DNA of 64,000 bases from Panonychus citri (GCF_014898815.1 NW_026515543.1:3658001-3722000), one strand, 5' to 3'; shown: positions 1-13,983, numbered from the stretch's first letter. Notes: generated by a model from the letters alone, not told the origin. Made by a program: numbers and translations.

Positions 1-3000
1 TGAGAAGGAGGGGAAAAAATGAGCATCTTAAGGAGAAAGAGAGAAAACTCATCACTGTCTTGATTTTCTTTTATTGCCACTTCTGATCAGGAAATAGTCA
101 TAAAAAGTCTTCTCAAGGTCATCATTTTTCATCTTCCATCATCTGTTTCATCTCATTATCATCACCATAGTAAATGATATATATCATGTTACCCGCATCA
201 CAATTATCGTTTTGAAAATAGTTCAACAGAACCAATAGAAAAATAATATCAATAATCTAACAATCAGACAAAAAAAAATGATGAAGATAAAATCATCGTT
301 GCATCTTCTCATTCATCTTGATAACTTTTAATTATGATGCTTGTAATATTTGAAATAACCAACTAATGATAATAATCTACTTTAATATTAATTTGAAATC
401 ACAATGATTAATCAACTGAATGAATGAGAATAAGAATCAACGGAAATGTTAATTTCTAACCGATTCTTTTCCAATTCATCAAACTGATTTCAACGATCAA
501 ATGAAGTTACGATTGTTAAAAAGAAGAGAAGAAAAAAAAAGTAATTTCTTCACTTCCTTTTCCTATTTAATGTTTCTCCATCTTAATATATCTCCACCTC
601 CACCATTCACCATGATGATAATGATACACAAAATTCATCTTCTTGAAAAGGTTGGTCAAAATGATAATCGTTATGATGATGATTAGTATTGAATTAATTT
701 CGAATCACCATCTTTCCGGAATAATCATAATAAATCACATCCGTTCCAAGGTGAGGTTATTATCATCATCTTATTGTTGTTTTAATTCCCACCACATACA
801 TAGAAATACATACAACATGCCATTAACAATTAATTCCTTCTATTTTATTTCAGGTTAATCAACAATTTAATCTCCTTGAGAGTTAACAACGAGTTAACAA
901 CGAGTAAAAAAGTTTGTGAAAATTATGGTTTACTTTTTGTTTCGTTAATATGGTTCATAAGATTATCACCAATTTCATTGATTGATTTAATCTCTCATTC
1001 AATTTGATTATAAATTTCTAATGGAAACAATTAGATTTACTTTTCCCCCCTAATTGTTGTATTTGAGATTTATGATTATTATTGATTGTTCAGTTTTCCT
1101 CTCCTGGTTAAAACTTTTACAATCTAATAAATTGTTAAGTGTTAAAAGGCGACTGTGATAATAATCTTGTTAAATCAACTATTAAATCAAAATCAGTCAA
1201 ATAAATTGTGATTAGTTAAGCTGATTACATGATAAGAAGAATTAGTGAAACAAAAAAAAAGAGATGAATGAATGAAATAGGAAATAAATCATTTCTTATC
1301 AATAAGTTAATGATTGATCTGATTACTTGCACTGTGGACAATGTGTAACAATCTTGTTAATATATTAGTTTAATTAGTTGGAAGACAAAAGGTCAATTCA
1401 ATTAGTTAATTGTGATCCATCACAATTAATGGTTTCCTTTGTTATTTATATATTATGAACAATGAAGCTCATCCAACTGTGATGGAAAGGTAAGTGTAAA
1501 TGTTAGTTTAATTTAAATTATGATTACTCTTTGATGGAAGATGAAGATTCTGATGATGATCTTCAATTGATACAAAAGTTAATTTAAAAAAGAAGTAAAA
1601 AAAAGAAACATTAAGAAGAGAAATGAAAAGATTCTGGAAGAAAAAAAGGTTTTCATCATGTTAACCTTGCGAAATTGTGATGATGGTAAATTATTAGAAA
1701 GGGAATTGGGTGTTTCTCAAATCATTTAGACCGAAGATGATGAAGATGATGAAGATGATGGAATGAGAGAGAAAATCTACTCACTGTATTTATAAGAAAA
1801 TCAGGAAACTTGTTATCATTTTCTGACCACAATTTAACCTTCTCTCTCTCTCTCAGGAAGCTATTAGGTGATGAGGATGATGATCTATTAAACGGAAGAA
1901 GAAAAGAAAGAATCAGATATTCGATGAAATTTCAAGAAAAAGAGATTAAATCATTGAAGAATGAAAATTTCTATTGAGTGTCCAACGTAAGAAATGATAA
2001 TAATCTGGTTGGATTAACAGAAGACCAATTGAATCCATAATAAAATGCTTCTATTCAGTAATCCGTTGATAATTTATAAGAAATTTAATGTACCTGTAAT
2101 AATGATGATAGAAAAAGAAAATGTATTAGATTAATTAACTTTAAATTGTTCGACATCTAATTATTTTGCTGGAAAAATATTTACGATAATGATAATATTT
2201 ACCTTTCATACTTGACATTGATGTAATTTCAATAGACTAAAGTTGTTAATTGTTACTTATATCCAGAAGAAAACATAATATTTGTCTTAATTGTTATGGT
2301 CAAAGTATGTTAATCAAGGTAATAACATGTAAGATATTCAGAAACGTTCAGGTTAAGGTTAATTTTCATTTTCCTGTTTATGTTGAAATTTATATTCATC
2401 GCGTTGAGATTTTACATGAATGAACATCGTTCCCTTTGTATTATCCAGGGTTAGAGGTTAAATATTTACGTTGATTATCAAGGTGTTAGTGAGTAATTAA
2501 AGTAAATTAAAGAGTAACCATATCTAAATGTTGTAACCTGTTAGAGAAAATGAGATGAGAATATTAAGAAAAGAGGTTTAGATGATAAACTGAGAGATAA
2601 TGATGAAGATGAAGATGCCTAAAACTACATTTGATGTAATAGCAACAATTTAAGAGGAAGAGGAAGAAACTTGGAAGATTTTTACAAATTAAAAGTGAAT
2701 TAAAAAAGTAAACAAATCTACCTAATGAGTTGGATGAAAATTGCGATTAGATTGTGAGACTGTTATTATTATTATTGTGTTAATAGCTTGAAGAAGTAGG
2801 AAAATAATAATTATGAGATTATTAAAGAATCTTAATGATAATCAACAATTAATATTCATATTAGATTGTAAGCTAATTGCTTCTCAGATACTATGGTCAG
2901 GGAAAATAATGTCAATCCTTAATGGATCATGTTAAAAGTGGCTAAAGGTAAATTGTTATTTAATTATTATTAATTTGTTCTGGTTTTATATTTACATGAA

Positions 3001-6000
3001 ATTGAAATTATGTTACAATTAACAGTAGTTAATTGATTGGGATGAAGATTATGATAAAGAGGATTGATAAAAGTTTTTAAGGAAAAGTAATAGTGAAACA
3101 ATTAGTCTAATACAATTACCATAATAATCGGTTAGTGAAATTATTACATTAACAATACGAATATGAGATTTTCATGATTTCTGTTGATTGTCATCAATTC
3201 TTAATCACAATTAATAGTGTGTGAGTGTATTTACTATTATTGTGATCAAGTGTAGGAGTTTATTCAAAGTCAATGTGAGGTTAAAATGATTATCATTATT
3301 GGGAGTAAACATGTAACTTTATGATGCATTAAATTTGATGATTGCTTGTTGATTGTTGATTGTTGATTGTTGTTAAGAGACACTCACACATATATATTGA
3401 TGTGTATGCGAAAATACAATGTTAATGGTTGTGGAAAATGGTGATCACAATAAAAGAAGTTAAAAAGAAATCAAATTAACTGTCGATTAATGATGACGAT
3501 TAAATAGATGTTTAAACATTTTGATGGTCGATTTGTCAAGGTTAATTATTTCGTGGACAATAAGGTAAAACTGATTGTTAATTACAATTTACTTGTGGAT
3601 TTTATCCTCTTGATGGTTAATGGATTCACTTTGGGTGATCATCATCAACAGATTTGATAACCATTTCATCTTGATGAATGTATTTTATCACCTCAATGGT
3701 GTTCATGGTAATATAATTGCAACGGTCATTTTAATTTGTTCTGATTATCATCACATTTTGGTGCTGATAATCATCATGATCATGATGCTGGTTGGGGTTG
3801 GTGATGATCATCAAGTTTCTATTGCGTTGGTTTCCAAGAATAACCTTAATCTTAGTTACCAGAGGCCTAAAAAAGAAGAAACAATTTCGAATATTGGTCA
3901 AAGTCACTGTTCGTTTACGCTACATTAAGATGAGAAAAAAATTCTTGAAAACAAACCTACATGATGATAGATTATGATGGCGATGAGATAATTAATCATA
4001 AACAAATTCGACATTGAAACTAATGGCTCAATCTCTCTAATCCAGTTCTGGTGAAGAGAAACTCTTTCCATTGACTATTCCGATTTATTATTTTTCTTTC
4101 CATCTAAATGTAACCCTTTTTGACCGTTTAAATCAATTGATGATTAAATTGTTCCATGAGATTAACTATTCAACCTTACGATTAGCAACAATTAAATATT
4201 CGATGACAACTTAATTTCCAATCTATTTGTTCATTGTTTTCATCTCTCTCTCTCTCTACGTTGATCTATCTCTTTTTATACCAATCAACCTCATTAATTG
4301 TTGTTATCAATTAATCATTTGAGTTAATCATAATTTAGGTTTTCTCCCAGTTTTCTTCATCGTTTTCAGATCATTTCACTGAAGGCCACAAATTATCGGG
4401 TACGTTTAACAAGATGAAATATCTGACCTTATCAGGAATCCAAACCGCTACTCTTGACCCTCGCCCAAATAATTATATAATGTATTGGTCAATCAGTACA
4501 TATATTAACACCTTTAACTTTAAATTGTTTCACCAATTTATATCTATCATTTTTTTTGGTAATCAACAATTAATTTATTGTAGTGTTTCAATCAATCAAT
4601 TGGAATTGAGTAAATCAAAGACCATCAATAGTTAACTCAATGTTCATTTAAAGATTAACTTATTCACTATTCAATTGATTTTCTAAATCTATTTTTCTGA
4701 TTAATTTTCACCCAAGAATCAGATCAATTCTCCTTCATGGTAACAGATTAATTGTTTTCTCTTTGATTCATCATCATCACCAAACGTTATTCTCAATGGA
4801 AGCAAATATCCATTCAATCAACAAGTGATTCTTACATGAATTACATAAGTTAATTAACTTGACCAACGATCATTTGATTAATGTATTGATCGGAAGGTCA
4901 ATCAGTTGTTGTGGTCAGTTGATAATCCATACTTTGTTTACATTCAGGCTAAAGATTATCGGGTGGAGAAATTGAAATGCAAATCTTTTGAAGCTTTAAT
5001 TATACAGTAAATTGGAGAGCTGATTGAAAGCAGTCATCATTTGATAAGCATCTTTATCATCAACATCATTAGAATATCAAACATGATGCTAACCCATTAT
5101 TCTAATGGTATGTTGATATTTCGCTTTTTTACTTTTTGTTTTCTTCTCCTTTCCCCTGTTCCTCATCATCATCATCATCATCATGAGAGAGACAAAATGA
5201 TGATGATTCTGTTAATCTCAGTCCCTTTTAAGACAATTAACTCATCTGAAAATCATCAATGACAAAGGTCAACGTTTCGTTTCCTTGTTTTTATATTTAG
5301 TCTCTTGTTATGATTCTGGTTTACATTAATTTCGTAAACAATTAGCCTAAATTGTTCATTAGATTTGTTAAATAGTGTTTACGTTGAGACGAAAAGTTTA
5401 CTATTATCATTTACTATTAGTAAATTGTTAGTAGTTTACTTGACCAAAAGTTAATAACATCGATTGTATTGAAAATATAACAATTATATTGAATAACAAT
5501 TTACAAAAGTAGGCGAAGAGAGAGAGAATCAAATTTTCTAATAACAATCAATTTAAAAGTAATTTAATTTTCTGTTATTGTTTTTTTCCTTCCTGTTTCT
5601 TTTCCAATATAAAACCTCAGTTAATGATCAACATGATACTCATGGTGAAGTCTATCAACTTGTAGCAATTAAATTAGAAAGGAGAGGAAAACAATTAACC
5701 ATCAACATCTTCAGGGCAATTAGATAATTGTCATCAATGGATTGAGATTAAAAAATCGTTTGAGATCAACACCAAAACACCAGAATCACAATTGAATTGA
5801 AAATTAATCAACAACCAAACCAATCATGCAATTGATTAGCCGCAAGCAGAAACATTCAACAATTAATGATTACCAGCATCACAATTAATTCAATATTAAA
5901 TCAATTGTTAACCATCAAAGGAATCACAATCAAATAACAAACATAATACAAAATTTAAGTTTTAATATCAAACTAAATTATTATATTTCACTTTCATTAT

Positions 6001-8447
6001 CAGTTTCTCATTGATTATCACCAAATTGTTATTTAAATTGCTAAAAAATCAACAATTTGTTGATTAATCTTTCATCATCATAAACTATTGATAATTAAAC
6101 TCTTGATTACACAAACTAATAGATTCAGTTAATTATCATCAATTTTATTTGATTATTGTTCTGTTGGGTGTTGAACGATCTCGAAGAAAACAAAATCAAC
6201 TAATTGTGATAATCAAACCTACTTTTTGTCATAAATGAAATAACCCCAAGCAATATACTAATCATAATGTTAATCAAACTGAAAGTAACAATATAATTAA
6301 TAAATTTGATTGGCCTTTGATTTGATTGTTTTGATTTTGGGTGTTGAATTGTCTGATTTATCCTCAATCAGTTTCGGATTTTGTTAATTTTTATGCTTCT
6401 CTTTTATTCAATTTGTAGGTTTGGCTTTTTGATTATTATATTAATCATGATTTAACTTTCGTAATCATCATCATCAACATCAGCATAATCATCGTCTCTG
6501 ATTAATTGTAATAATCAAATGACCTACAACTGAATTATATTAACCAATAATTAATGATTAACCTTTTCCCTGACAGTTGATTTAAATTAATTGATTGGGG
6601 AAAAAGTTTTGTTTTTATTTTCATCAATGAAACTTGATTAAAACTAATTGTTGTCAATGGAACCACAAACTCATCATTAACAATTGCGAGTATTGAATTT
6701 AAAAGTTACTTCAACAATTAACAAGTTAATAGTTAATTGTGATATTGTATTTATATAACAATAAATGTGATTCATTTCTCTCCGATTGTAAATTAAATTT
6801 ACAATGTAAATTTTTGGATTGTTAATTGTTGATGAATGATTATATTAACTAATTACAAATTCTTCACCAGGAATCATTTCATTTTTCATTTAATCACTTT
6901 TTCCTATTCTTAATAGTAAACAATATGATTAAGACAATTATCTTCTCGTTTATTAATACTCATCAAGAATAATTAAGTTAATCATTTGTTTGCCGAATCA
7001 AAAATTGAATTGAATTAAATTTAATTCCCTTTTTTTACTCATCAACATAAACAAACATTATTATTATCACGTTAATTGTAACATAAATATTATCGTATAA
7101 TATTAACAATATTTTTCTCCGTCATAATTACAGTTTTAATTGTAATCATCACCATGATCATAATAGGGAATCATAATAACAAATTAACGGTAAAAAACAA
7201 AACAAAATATTAATAGTAACAAAGTTTTCATTTACTCAACAATTAACAGTATTTAGAAGCTCAATTGATGGAATGATTTAAATTTCGAGAATCGATTTTG
7301 TTTTTCCAATTCAATGAATTAACTTTAATTGAAATAATTAAGAAAGAAAATGATTTAACTGTGATGGCGAATTGAGACAAAATCAATTTTCTCATTATTG
7401 TTATGATAAATTATTGTTTTCGTCTTAATAACGATAATGATAGTGAATTAAAGCTTCCGCCCAGTTGATTGTTCCAATTCTGTTCTTGAAATTGAGGCTC
7501 TGGTGACACAATGGAGTTTGAAGATAAAACAAGAAGATGATGAGAAGATTAAGAAAGAGAAGGAGAATAAAAGAAAGAAGAGAGAAAGAGAGAGAAGAGA
7601 GAGAATTGAAATCGGGGGTGAGAACGAAAGAGAGAAAAGATTTATCTGAATGAATAAAGTTCTGTATGTAACCGGTCTTGGCATCGATTCTAACTCAGAA
7701 TTTCTCATTCTTTTTTTCTTCTCTTTATTTTCTCTCTTTCTGCTCACTTTTCTCTCTAATTTCAGCTCCCTCGGTTACCTGATCTTCCAAATGAACAGTC
7801 AATCCAGTTTGTAACTTGATTGTGTTGGATTAACATCAACACAACAACGATTTCGTTCTCGTTGTGTTTATGTAACTTTTTCTTTCAAATTCTAATCAAT
7901 GATAAACAATGTTCACAGTTTTCAATCAAGGATCAATATTGTTGTTACTATTTGAATTAACATGGAAAACTCATATTACTTTCAACAGTTGGAATTGAAT
8001 AAACAAGTGACCATCATCATCATCATCCGATCCTAAGACTGACCATTACAATGTATTTCTATTTTTATATCTAATCAATTAAGTTACATTGTTTATCTTA
8101 TCAACTTCATATTGATTAGTTTTATAATTTTCTACAATTAAAAACAACCAATATGATGATTAACTCATTTTCCCAGCCAAGGAATCAAAAGTTAACCTTT
8201 TGTGATCGTTGTGATGAAAATGTTTCACTTTTTTATTCAAATTTCTGTCAACAATGAGTTTAGATTATAATTGTTGATTATCATTTGTAAATCCATCATC
8301 ATCATCATCATCTTAATCATCTCCTCGATTTGTAACCTTTCACCTCTAGTCTTCATATAAATCATATTCTGGTTGTTTATCCATCATAAAAGTGAACAGA
8401 AAAAGTTTCGGATTTAACATCATCAATCAACTAATTGCTACATCAAC
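1..8447. other. Non-coding region upstream of the GPCR gene
   Basis: AT-rich DNA with ATCATC/GATGAT trinucleotide runs, short CT/GA tracts and many TTAATTGT/ACAATTAA words. No open frame here looks like protein: the longest are low-complexity translations of simple repeats. A strong splice-donor-like site (AAAG|GTAAGTG) follows a short ATG-started frame at 1,455-1,489, and a splice-acceptor-like site lies near 8,398. The region may therefore hold 5' untranslated exons of the GPCR gene or of another plus-strand gene. Nothing firmer can be said. Confidence 0.5.
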
Positions 8448-9743
8448 ATGGATGCCACAGCCTATGGTTGGTTATCAAACTGTGCCTTTGCCCCGGCCAT
8501 TGGTGCCCTCACTGTGTGGATATTGTTTATGTTTAATATTTATCGTTCTGAATGGAGAAATGTTGATATTTTTCTGGTTCTAATTACGATTCAACAGTTA
8601 CTTTCCTGTTCATCCATTTTCGCCTATTCCCTTGTTAATATAATTCGCTCCCGGGTCGAAACCTCATGTAATTTAACCGTATGGTCATTGACCACTTTAC
8701 GAATCTTCCAATTGTCCACCATAGGTTCGCTTGCTATGGACAGAGCATTGACCCTTAAATGGCCTTACAAGTATCGATTTAGTGTTCGTTCAAATCAAAT
8801 TTGTTACCATATTGTTGTGATCGCCCTCATGTCGGGCTTAGTTGGTGTTGCCGGTGTTTTTGCTCGAGTCTCACCAATATTTCAACAATCATCATCTGTA
8901 ACTTATTCATCCTCATCTTCATCGCCATTGTCTTCAACTGTATCAATAGCATCAACAACACCAATACCAACAACATCACCATTGTCAAATTATCCTAAAA
9001 TTTTGACAACAACAACAACAATGCCAATCAATTATACTCAATCATCATCAACTTTAATCATTCCCATTAATTCATTGATGAATCAACAAGTTTGCAGTTT
9101 AAATCCATTAGCATGGGACATTAGGTTCAACCTTTTCTTTACTTGTCTCTGTGGTTTGATCACTTTGATTACTTTATCATCATTTGTTTACATTGAATGT
9201 AACCGTGATACAAATGATTCAAGTCGATCGACACCAAAGTCCAAAATGTTGCCAAATTCCCGAATCTCTTCATTTGGTGACCTTGCAGTTGAAAACCTTG
9301 GTTCTAATGAAGCGATAACGACCAATAACACCAATACCAATAAATATAATAACCATTCACCCGGTTCATTGGGTGGTAATGGCGGAAATGGTAATGGTGG
9401 TGTCGGTGTCGGTGTCGGTGTGGGTGTTGGCATTAATCCTGGAAACGGAATAACCTCTGGAAGCCACAATAGTTTACAAAGATTTTACAGTATTAGCAAA
9501 GAGGATTCTCGTCTTCATCCTTCATCAAATCATCATCATCAACAACAACAACATCTTCACAACCATTCAAAACTCCACTCAAATCATTCATTCAACAAAC
9601 ACCACAATTATCCTCAACATCATCCGCATCCTCATCATGGTAATAACAATATACTCAACCACATCCGATCATCTGATATGAGATGGGCTGTTGTTGTTGC
9701 CATTACAAGTTTAAGCTACGCTGTTAATCAAGGACCATCACTG
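8448..9743 (+). CDS. Orphan class A (rhodopsin-like) GPCR, coding exon 1 (TM1-TM6)
   Basis: This exon encodes residues 1-432 of a predicted 1,325-residue seven-transmembrane receptor. Hydrophobic segments lie at about residues 11-31, 39-63, 75-97, 120-139 and 226-250, and a sixth starts near 410 and continues into exon 2. TM3 ends with Asp98-Arg99, a DRY-type motif in the form DRA. Cys74 and Cys216 are placed to form the usual TM3-ECL2 disulfide. The second extracellular loop is long and Ser/Thr/Asn-rich (about 140-222), with possible glycosylation sites. The third intracellular loop is about 160 residues, with a GV-repeat and His/Gln-rich stretches. The start at 8,448 gives a short extracellular N terminus. 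The exon ends at CTG|GTAAGT in phase 0. The ligand is unknown. It may belong to an arthropod orphan group, but I cannot name the orthologue safely. Confidence 0.85.
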
Positions 9744-11053
9744 GTAAGTACAAATTGAAATACTCTCCTAAACTGGACAACAACAATTAACTTAAATTGT
9801 TCATCTAACCCTTAAAATTATCAGAGTAAATTAGAAAAAAGAAACAAGGTCATCAAGGGTCAGTACTTAAGCGTTTAAATGTAATTCCCGCTTTCAACCT
9901 ATTGGATTAACAGTTTTTTAATCAGTCCAAATGATTCACGATCATCATGGTGATCAAATGATGATTATCATCCAATCAACAGTTAAAACAATACGTTGAG
10001 CGGTAAAAGAGATCACAGTTTGTTGGCCTTTTTATTACCGTTTTCATTTATATAATTTAACAACAATCAACAACAACAGGATGATAAAGAGAAAGAAAGA
10101 GAATGAGAGAGTATAATTAACACACAATCAAAAGAGATCACTAATTACTAATTAAAAGTGTTCAAAAAGTGTAAAAAAAATTAATAGCAACCGAGGAGGG
10201 AAAAAGTGTCTCAGATCAATTCAAAGAAGCGAAGAGACAACAAAAAGGAAAAAAGTTTTTTTTTCTGGTTTTCACCAAATTACTTCAATCTACTGAATAG
10301 CGATTGAACTTTTGTTTGATTAACCATGATAAATATTCATCTCTTCATGATTGATTTTGCCTCAAGTTCAAAGTATATCACCATTATTAATAAATCAACA
10401 CCGTTCAATGTGGATGTGGTTAATATCACCTTAAGTATTACACGTACACATTAAACAGCAACAAAAACAACAACAGCGATGATACAACAATGATAACAGT
10501 TGATGATGATGATGATGATGATGGTATTAGTCGTATGGAACGATGATGGTTGGAAGAACCAGGAGAAGATGAAAAAAAGAAAAGGTTAGAAAAGGTAAAA
10601 TGATAATAGAAAGAGTTGCAAGGCCATTTTTCAGGCCTCGAAAAAATTGACTTAATGAGCCATTGGAATAAAAGATGATGAAAAAAAGTGAGAGAGAAAG
10701 AGAGATGAATGAAAAAAAAAGAATAGAAAAGAAAGTTGCTCAGCCAGATTCCAATGGCGAAATTATAATGAATCCAAGATTCATAGTTTGAAATATGAAG
10801 AAAATCTTTGGAGTGTTAAAAATGATCTCGTCTTCTTTTTATCTTCATCACTATCAACATCACCTTCTCTCACTATTTCATTATTAATCATCTTTTGTTT
10901 CATCTTTACAATTGAATTTCATTTTCTCTCACTATCCACTGACCTCTCAGTGGATTTATCTTCATCTTCATCATCAAAACAGTGATGCTGTTGACTTTTA
11001 CATTCCCAAAGTTTTATCAATGGGAATAGTTTCAAGGTTATGATCGTAATCAT

Positions 11054-11058
<5 letters not shown>

Positions 11059-11122
<64 letters not shown>
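11059..11122. repeat. (TC)n microsatellite
   Basis: Uninterrupted TC dinucleotide run of about 32 units in the GPCR intron. Confidence 0.97.
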
Positions 11123-11125
<3 letters not shown>

Positions 11126-11413
11126 CTGATAACTTGTTTCAAACTTGTTCCCCTCTCATCTCTCCCATGCTCTCTTGGTGCCTATTATACCTTTAGCTTA
11201 ATTAATAACATCAACCACCCAGAGTTGATTATCTTTCTTGTGTTTTCTAACTTCCTTAATCATTTAATCCTAATCTAAACTCCCACTCACCTACACAATT
11301 GCAAAACTTTGATACTTTACCATTAATCAGAATCAATTAACTATTAATCACAATTTAATTGACTGATCATTATTATTTGTTTACCTTTTTCAATTTCGGT
11401 TTTATAACTGATA

Positions 11414-11954
11414 CAGTGTGTTCACGAATAATGTGCTAGGGTTTGATTGTTAATAACATTTTTATTTGATGTCCGATTCAAAATTACTTTTCAAATTTAG
11501 ATTCAGCAATGTTGAATTAGCTGATTGAGCACCTTCACAACATAAAATCCTTTACCACCGCGCTGTGAAACCTGATCGACGCTAGTGGTCATTTTCGGCT
11601 CAATTAACAGTAGCAACCTCATAATTCTTTGAATTGAGATAAAAACTCAACCACTTAATACAAAATAATAAATTTAGATTCATTTTGTTCATCAGTTCAT
11701 AAGCAACAAAATAAGACTAAAAAGTACTAGTTGTCAGTACCGAATTCAGAGAAATTCCGATTATTCATTCCAATGAGTCATGAATCTTCAGATTTCAAAA
11801 ATTGTGATAAAAATGAAAGTAGGGAAAATTCAATTGAAATCTCAATTTTATTTGATAGCTTATCTGAAGACAATTACTTGATGAAAATTTCATCGAGTTT
11901 CTTACGCGAATAAAAAAAATATCGAGACCTAGCACGTTTTTCGTGAACACACTG
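11414..11954. mobile_element. Non-autonomous Tc1/mariner-type element (MITE), 541 bp
   Basis: Terminal inverted repeats of about 27 bp with two mismatches: the left begins CAGTGTGTTCACGAA and the reverse complement of the right end is the same, both continuing to GTGCTAGG. The element is flanked on both sides by TA (11,412-11,413 and 11,955-11,956), the target duplication of Tc1/mariner transposons. The interior has no transposase. A 60-codon open frame at 11,731-11,913 has no recognisable motif. An autonomous relative elsewhere in the genome is expected but not visible here. Confidence 0.85.
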
Positions 11955-13045
11955 TATAATACAATTAAAAAAGAAAAGTTTTCTAATAAAATTTAATCAA
12001 CTCTTAATAACTTGAATGATTTAGTAAATTAACTTGATTATCTCTCAGGTTAATATTGATTCTGGTTTAATGACATTTTAAATCTCTGGTCAATTTTTAA
12101 TGGTTTATACAATTAACTAATGATGAGATGTCCTTTTTTGGTTTCTTAATTGTGACCAGTTATTTTTTTTAATCTTGTTGCTGTTTAGTTAAATTATTTG
12201 AACATGATTAACAAGATACTTTGCCAATTGCTTGATAATAATAATTATCATTAACAATTTAGCAAACACGCAAATGAAAAAAAAAGTATACAAGTTAACA
12301 CAATCAACTTCCTCCTTTGCCTAAGGCTTAATCAATCAAACAACAATTTAATCGTGATCAGCTGATGATGATTTTAATGAAAACAACAATAATTAAGCCC
12401 TAACTCAACAAATTATCATCATAGTTTTATCATATTAATTTTATTTTATCCCAATGATAGTGATTAAAACGATTCGTTAAATAATTTATTTAATAACAAC
12501 GATAAATGTTTGTAAACAATTAAAGTTAATTGTGTGTGATTTTCTGCACAATAATTTGATTTTTCTGTGAGTTGATCATCTGTGGTTAATTGTTGTCATG
12601 TAACTAACACGATTAACAATTGTTACTTTTCAATTGCCAATGATAAGAAATTTAATTGTAATTAGATTTTAATTTCTTTCCTTTGATTGTAATTAACTCT
12701 CCTCTCATTCAGTTAAACTTTAATTCTGTTTATATTGTGCAAATGATTAAAGATTAAAATGATTCTATCAACTTAATACTCCCTTTCTAGTAGATTGTAA
12801 ATATTACTTGAAGCAGATTGTGTTAAACAATTAACTTTAAATGATTTATAATTAACGTTCGGAGAGAAAAATTTGATTAATTGTGTAACTTATTATATTG
12901 TTTTCCTATCAAAATTATGTAAAATTTCATCATCAACTTAATCATCATGATTATGATTAAATCCTTAAAATTTGTGAGCGTTCAATTGAACAGTCTAAGT
13001 GTACATTGTATCAGCCTAAGGTTAATTGTGATGATTAAGATGATG

Positions 13046-13050
13046 ATGAT
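13046..13050. repeat. Target-site duplication ATGAT, left
   Basis: ATGAT directly precedes the left LTR and is repeated right after the right LTR at 22,490-22,494. The insertion is in a GAT-rich microsatellite, so part of the match could be coincidental, but the length of 5 bp is typical of Ty3/gypsy integrases. Confidence 0.7.
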
Positions 13051-13431
13051 TGTAAACTTAATTTGTCAATTGACGATTTGTACTGAGGAACACGAGGATC
13101 AACTATGTTAGTGAATTAGGAACTTTTATTTAACAGAACACAAAAGGGTTGATTTGATTAATTATACAACTGAGTTAAGAAACTGAATTTGTGAGAAAAG
13201 GGTAAAGGGTATTTTGAGGTTAAAGTAACATAGAAGAAGAAATTGACAATTTTGATGTGGATACAAAAGCTATTATCAAAGACTTAGGTCCTTTGTCTTT
13301 GGTTTGGCTTTAAATACTAATTTTAAAAGGTCTCGTGGGTATTGATAAGATTATACAAAATGGTGGATTAAATGATTAAAGGGAAAGTAATAGTTGATGT
13401 ACTCATTATCAACTATTGCGTAATCCTTACA
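13051..13431 (-). repeat. 3' LTR of the gypsy element (left copy)
   Basis: 381 bp, near-identical to 22,098-22,489, starting TGTAAACTTA and ending CTTACA on the plus strand. It is 11 bp shorter than its partner, with about 12 differences that are nearly all insertions or deletions of one or a few bases. It contains one of the shared-loop hairpins (13,277-13,301). Confidence 0.95.
13277..13301. repeat. Shared-loop hairpin 1 (in 3' LTR)
   Basis: Arms CAAAGAC / GTCTTTG (7 bp) around an 11-nt loop containing AGGTCCT. Confidence 0.85.
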
Positions 13432-13527
13432 GAGCCCTCAACTTATCGTTACTTTCGGGTGTCAAAGGAATCTATTGAATTTTGTCACTACAGTGCCAGA
13501 AATGAGATAGATTCAAATGCCCCGAAA

Positions 13528-13983
13528 TTAACGTAATTGTCGATCTCTTATTAATTTTGGTCGCTTCTTGAATTTGTTGAATATGGTGAGATCCACTTCC
13601 GAAAACGGCGGTCTAAGGTCCTCAGATCCGTCACACATTTTGGCCTCATCATATGAAGATGCTGGTTTTCCTATTGGTCTTTTACGAACTTGCATTGGCC
13701 AATCTTGTAAAATTTCCATGATGTTTTTCACTAGTTGGCTGAATTGTCGATTGTAACCATAATTTAAATAAGGATAAGGTCGCACGTACATTGGATGTTC
13801 GATGGCTTTACAATGAGTCTTTTCAAACTCAACATGATCTATCATGTAAGCCCACATGGTGAATCCAGCGTCAACAATTGGTGAATGTTCTTTCTCTTGG
13901 ATAATTAATCCGAAAAGGGCAAAAATTATATATTTTAGACCAATTGATGTTGTGTTATATAAACACTTATAATAGACATTCAC
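13528..13983 (-). CDS. Third-region ORF of gypsy element, fragment B
   Basis: A 151-codon stretch, open upstream of its first ATG to about 14,035. It has aromatic and Pro-rich sequence and a basic C terminus (KFKKRP). One short hydrophobic segment (IIFALFGLII) is too weak to call an envelope protein. Its stop lies about 100 bp before the 3' LTR. Function unknown. One shared-loop hairpin (13,605-13,631) lies in it. Confidence 0.45.
   Translation of the reverse strand: MNVYYKCLYNTTSIGLKYIIFALFGLIIQEKEHSPIVDAGFTMWAYMIDHVEFEKTHCKAIEHPMYVRPYPYLNYGYNRQFSQLVKNIMEILQDWPMQVRKRPIGKPASSYDEAKMCDGSEDLRPPFSEVDLTIFNKFKKRPKLIRDRQLR
13605..13631. repeat. Shared-loop hairpin 2
   Basis: Loop AAGGTCCTC; inner arm TCT/AGA plus a G-T wobble, outer ACGG/CCGT. 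Weak. It resembles hairpin 19, which has the same inner arm with an extra A, so a base may be missing here. Confidence 0.55.

Noticed and set aside
3620..3928. 102-codon plus-strand open frame
   Set aside because: Translation is driven by ATCATC/GATGAT repeats (runs of Ile, Met, His, Asp), with no family resemblance or splice context.
7448..7747. 99-codon minus-strand open frame
   Set aside because: Low-complexity Ser/Leu/Phe from a GA/AG-rich tract; more likely untranslated sequence.
13528..13983. Envelope gene in the retrotransposon
   Set aside because: No signal peptide, no convincing fusion peptide or C-terminal anchor; the hydrophobic stretch is too short.
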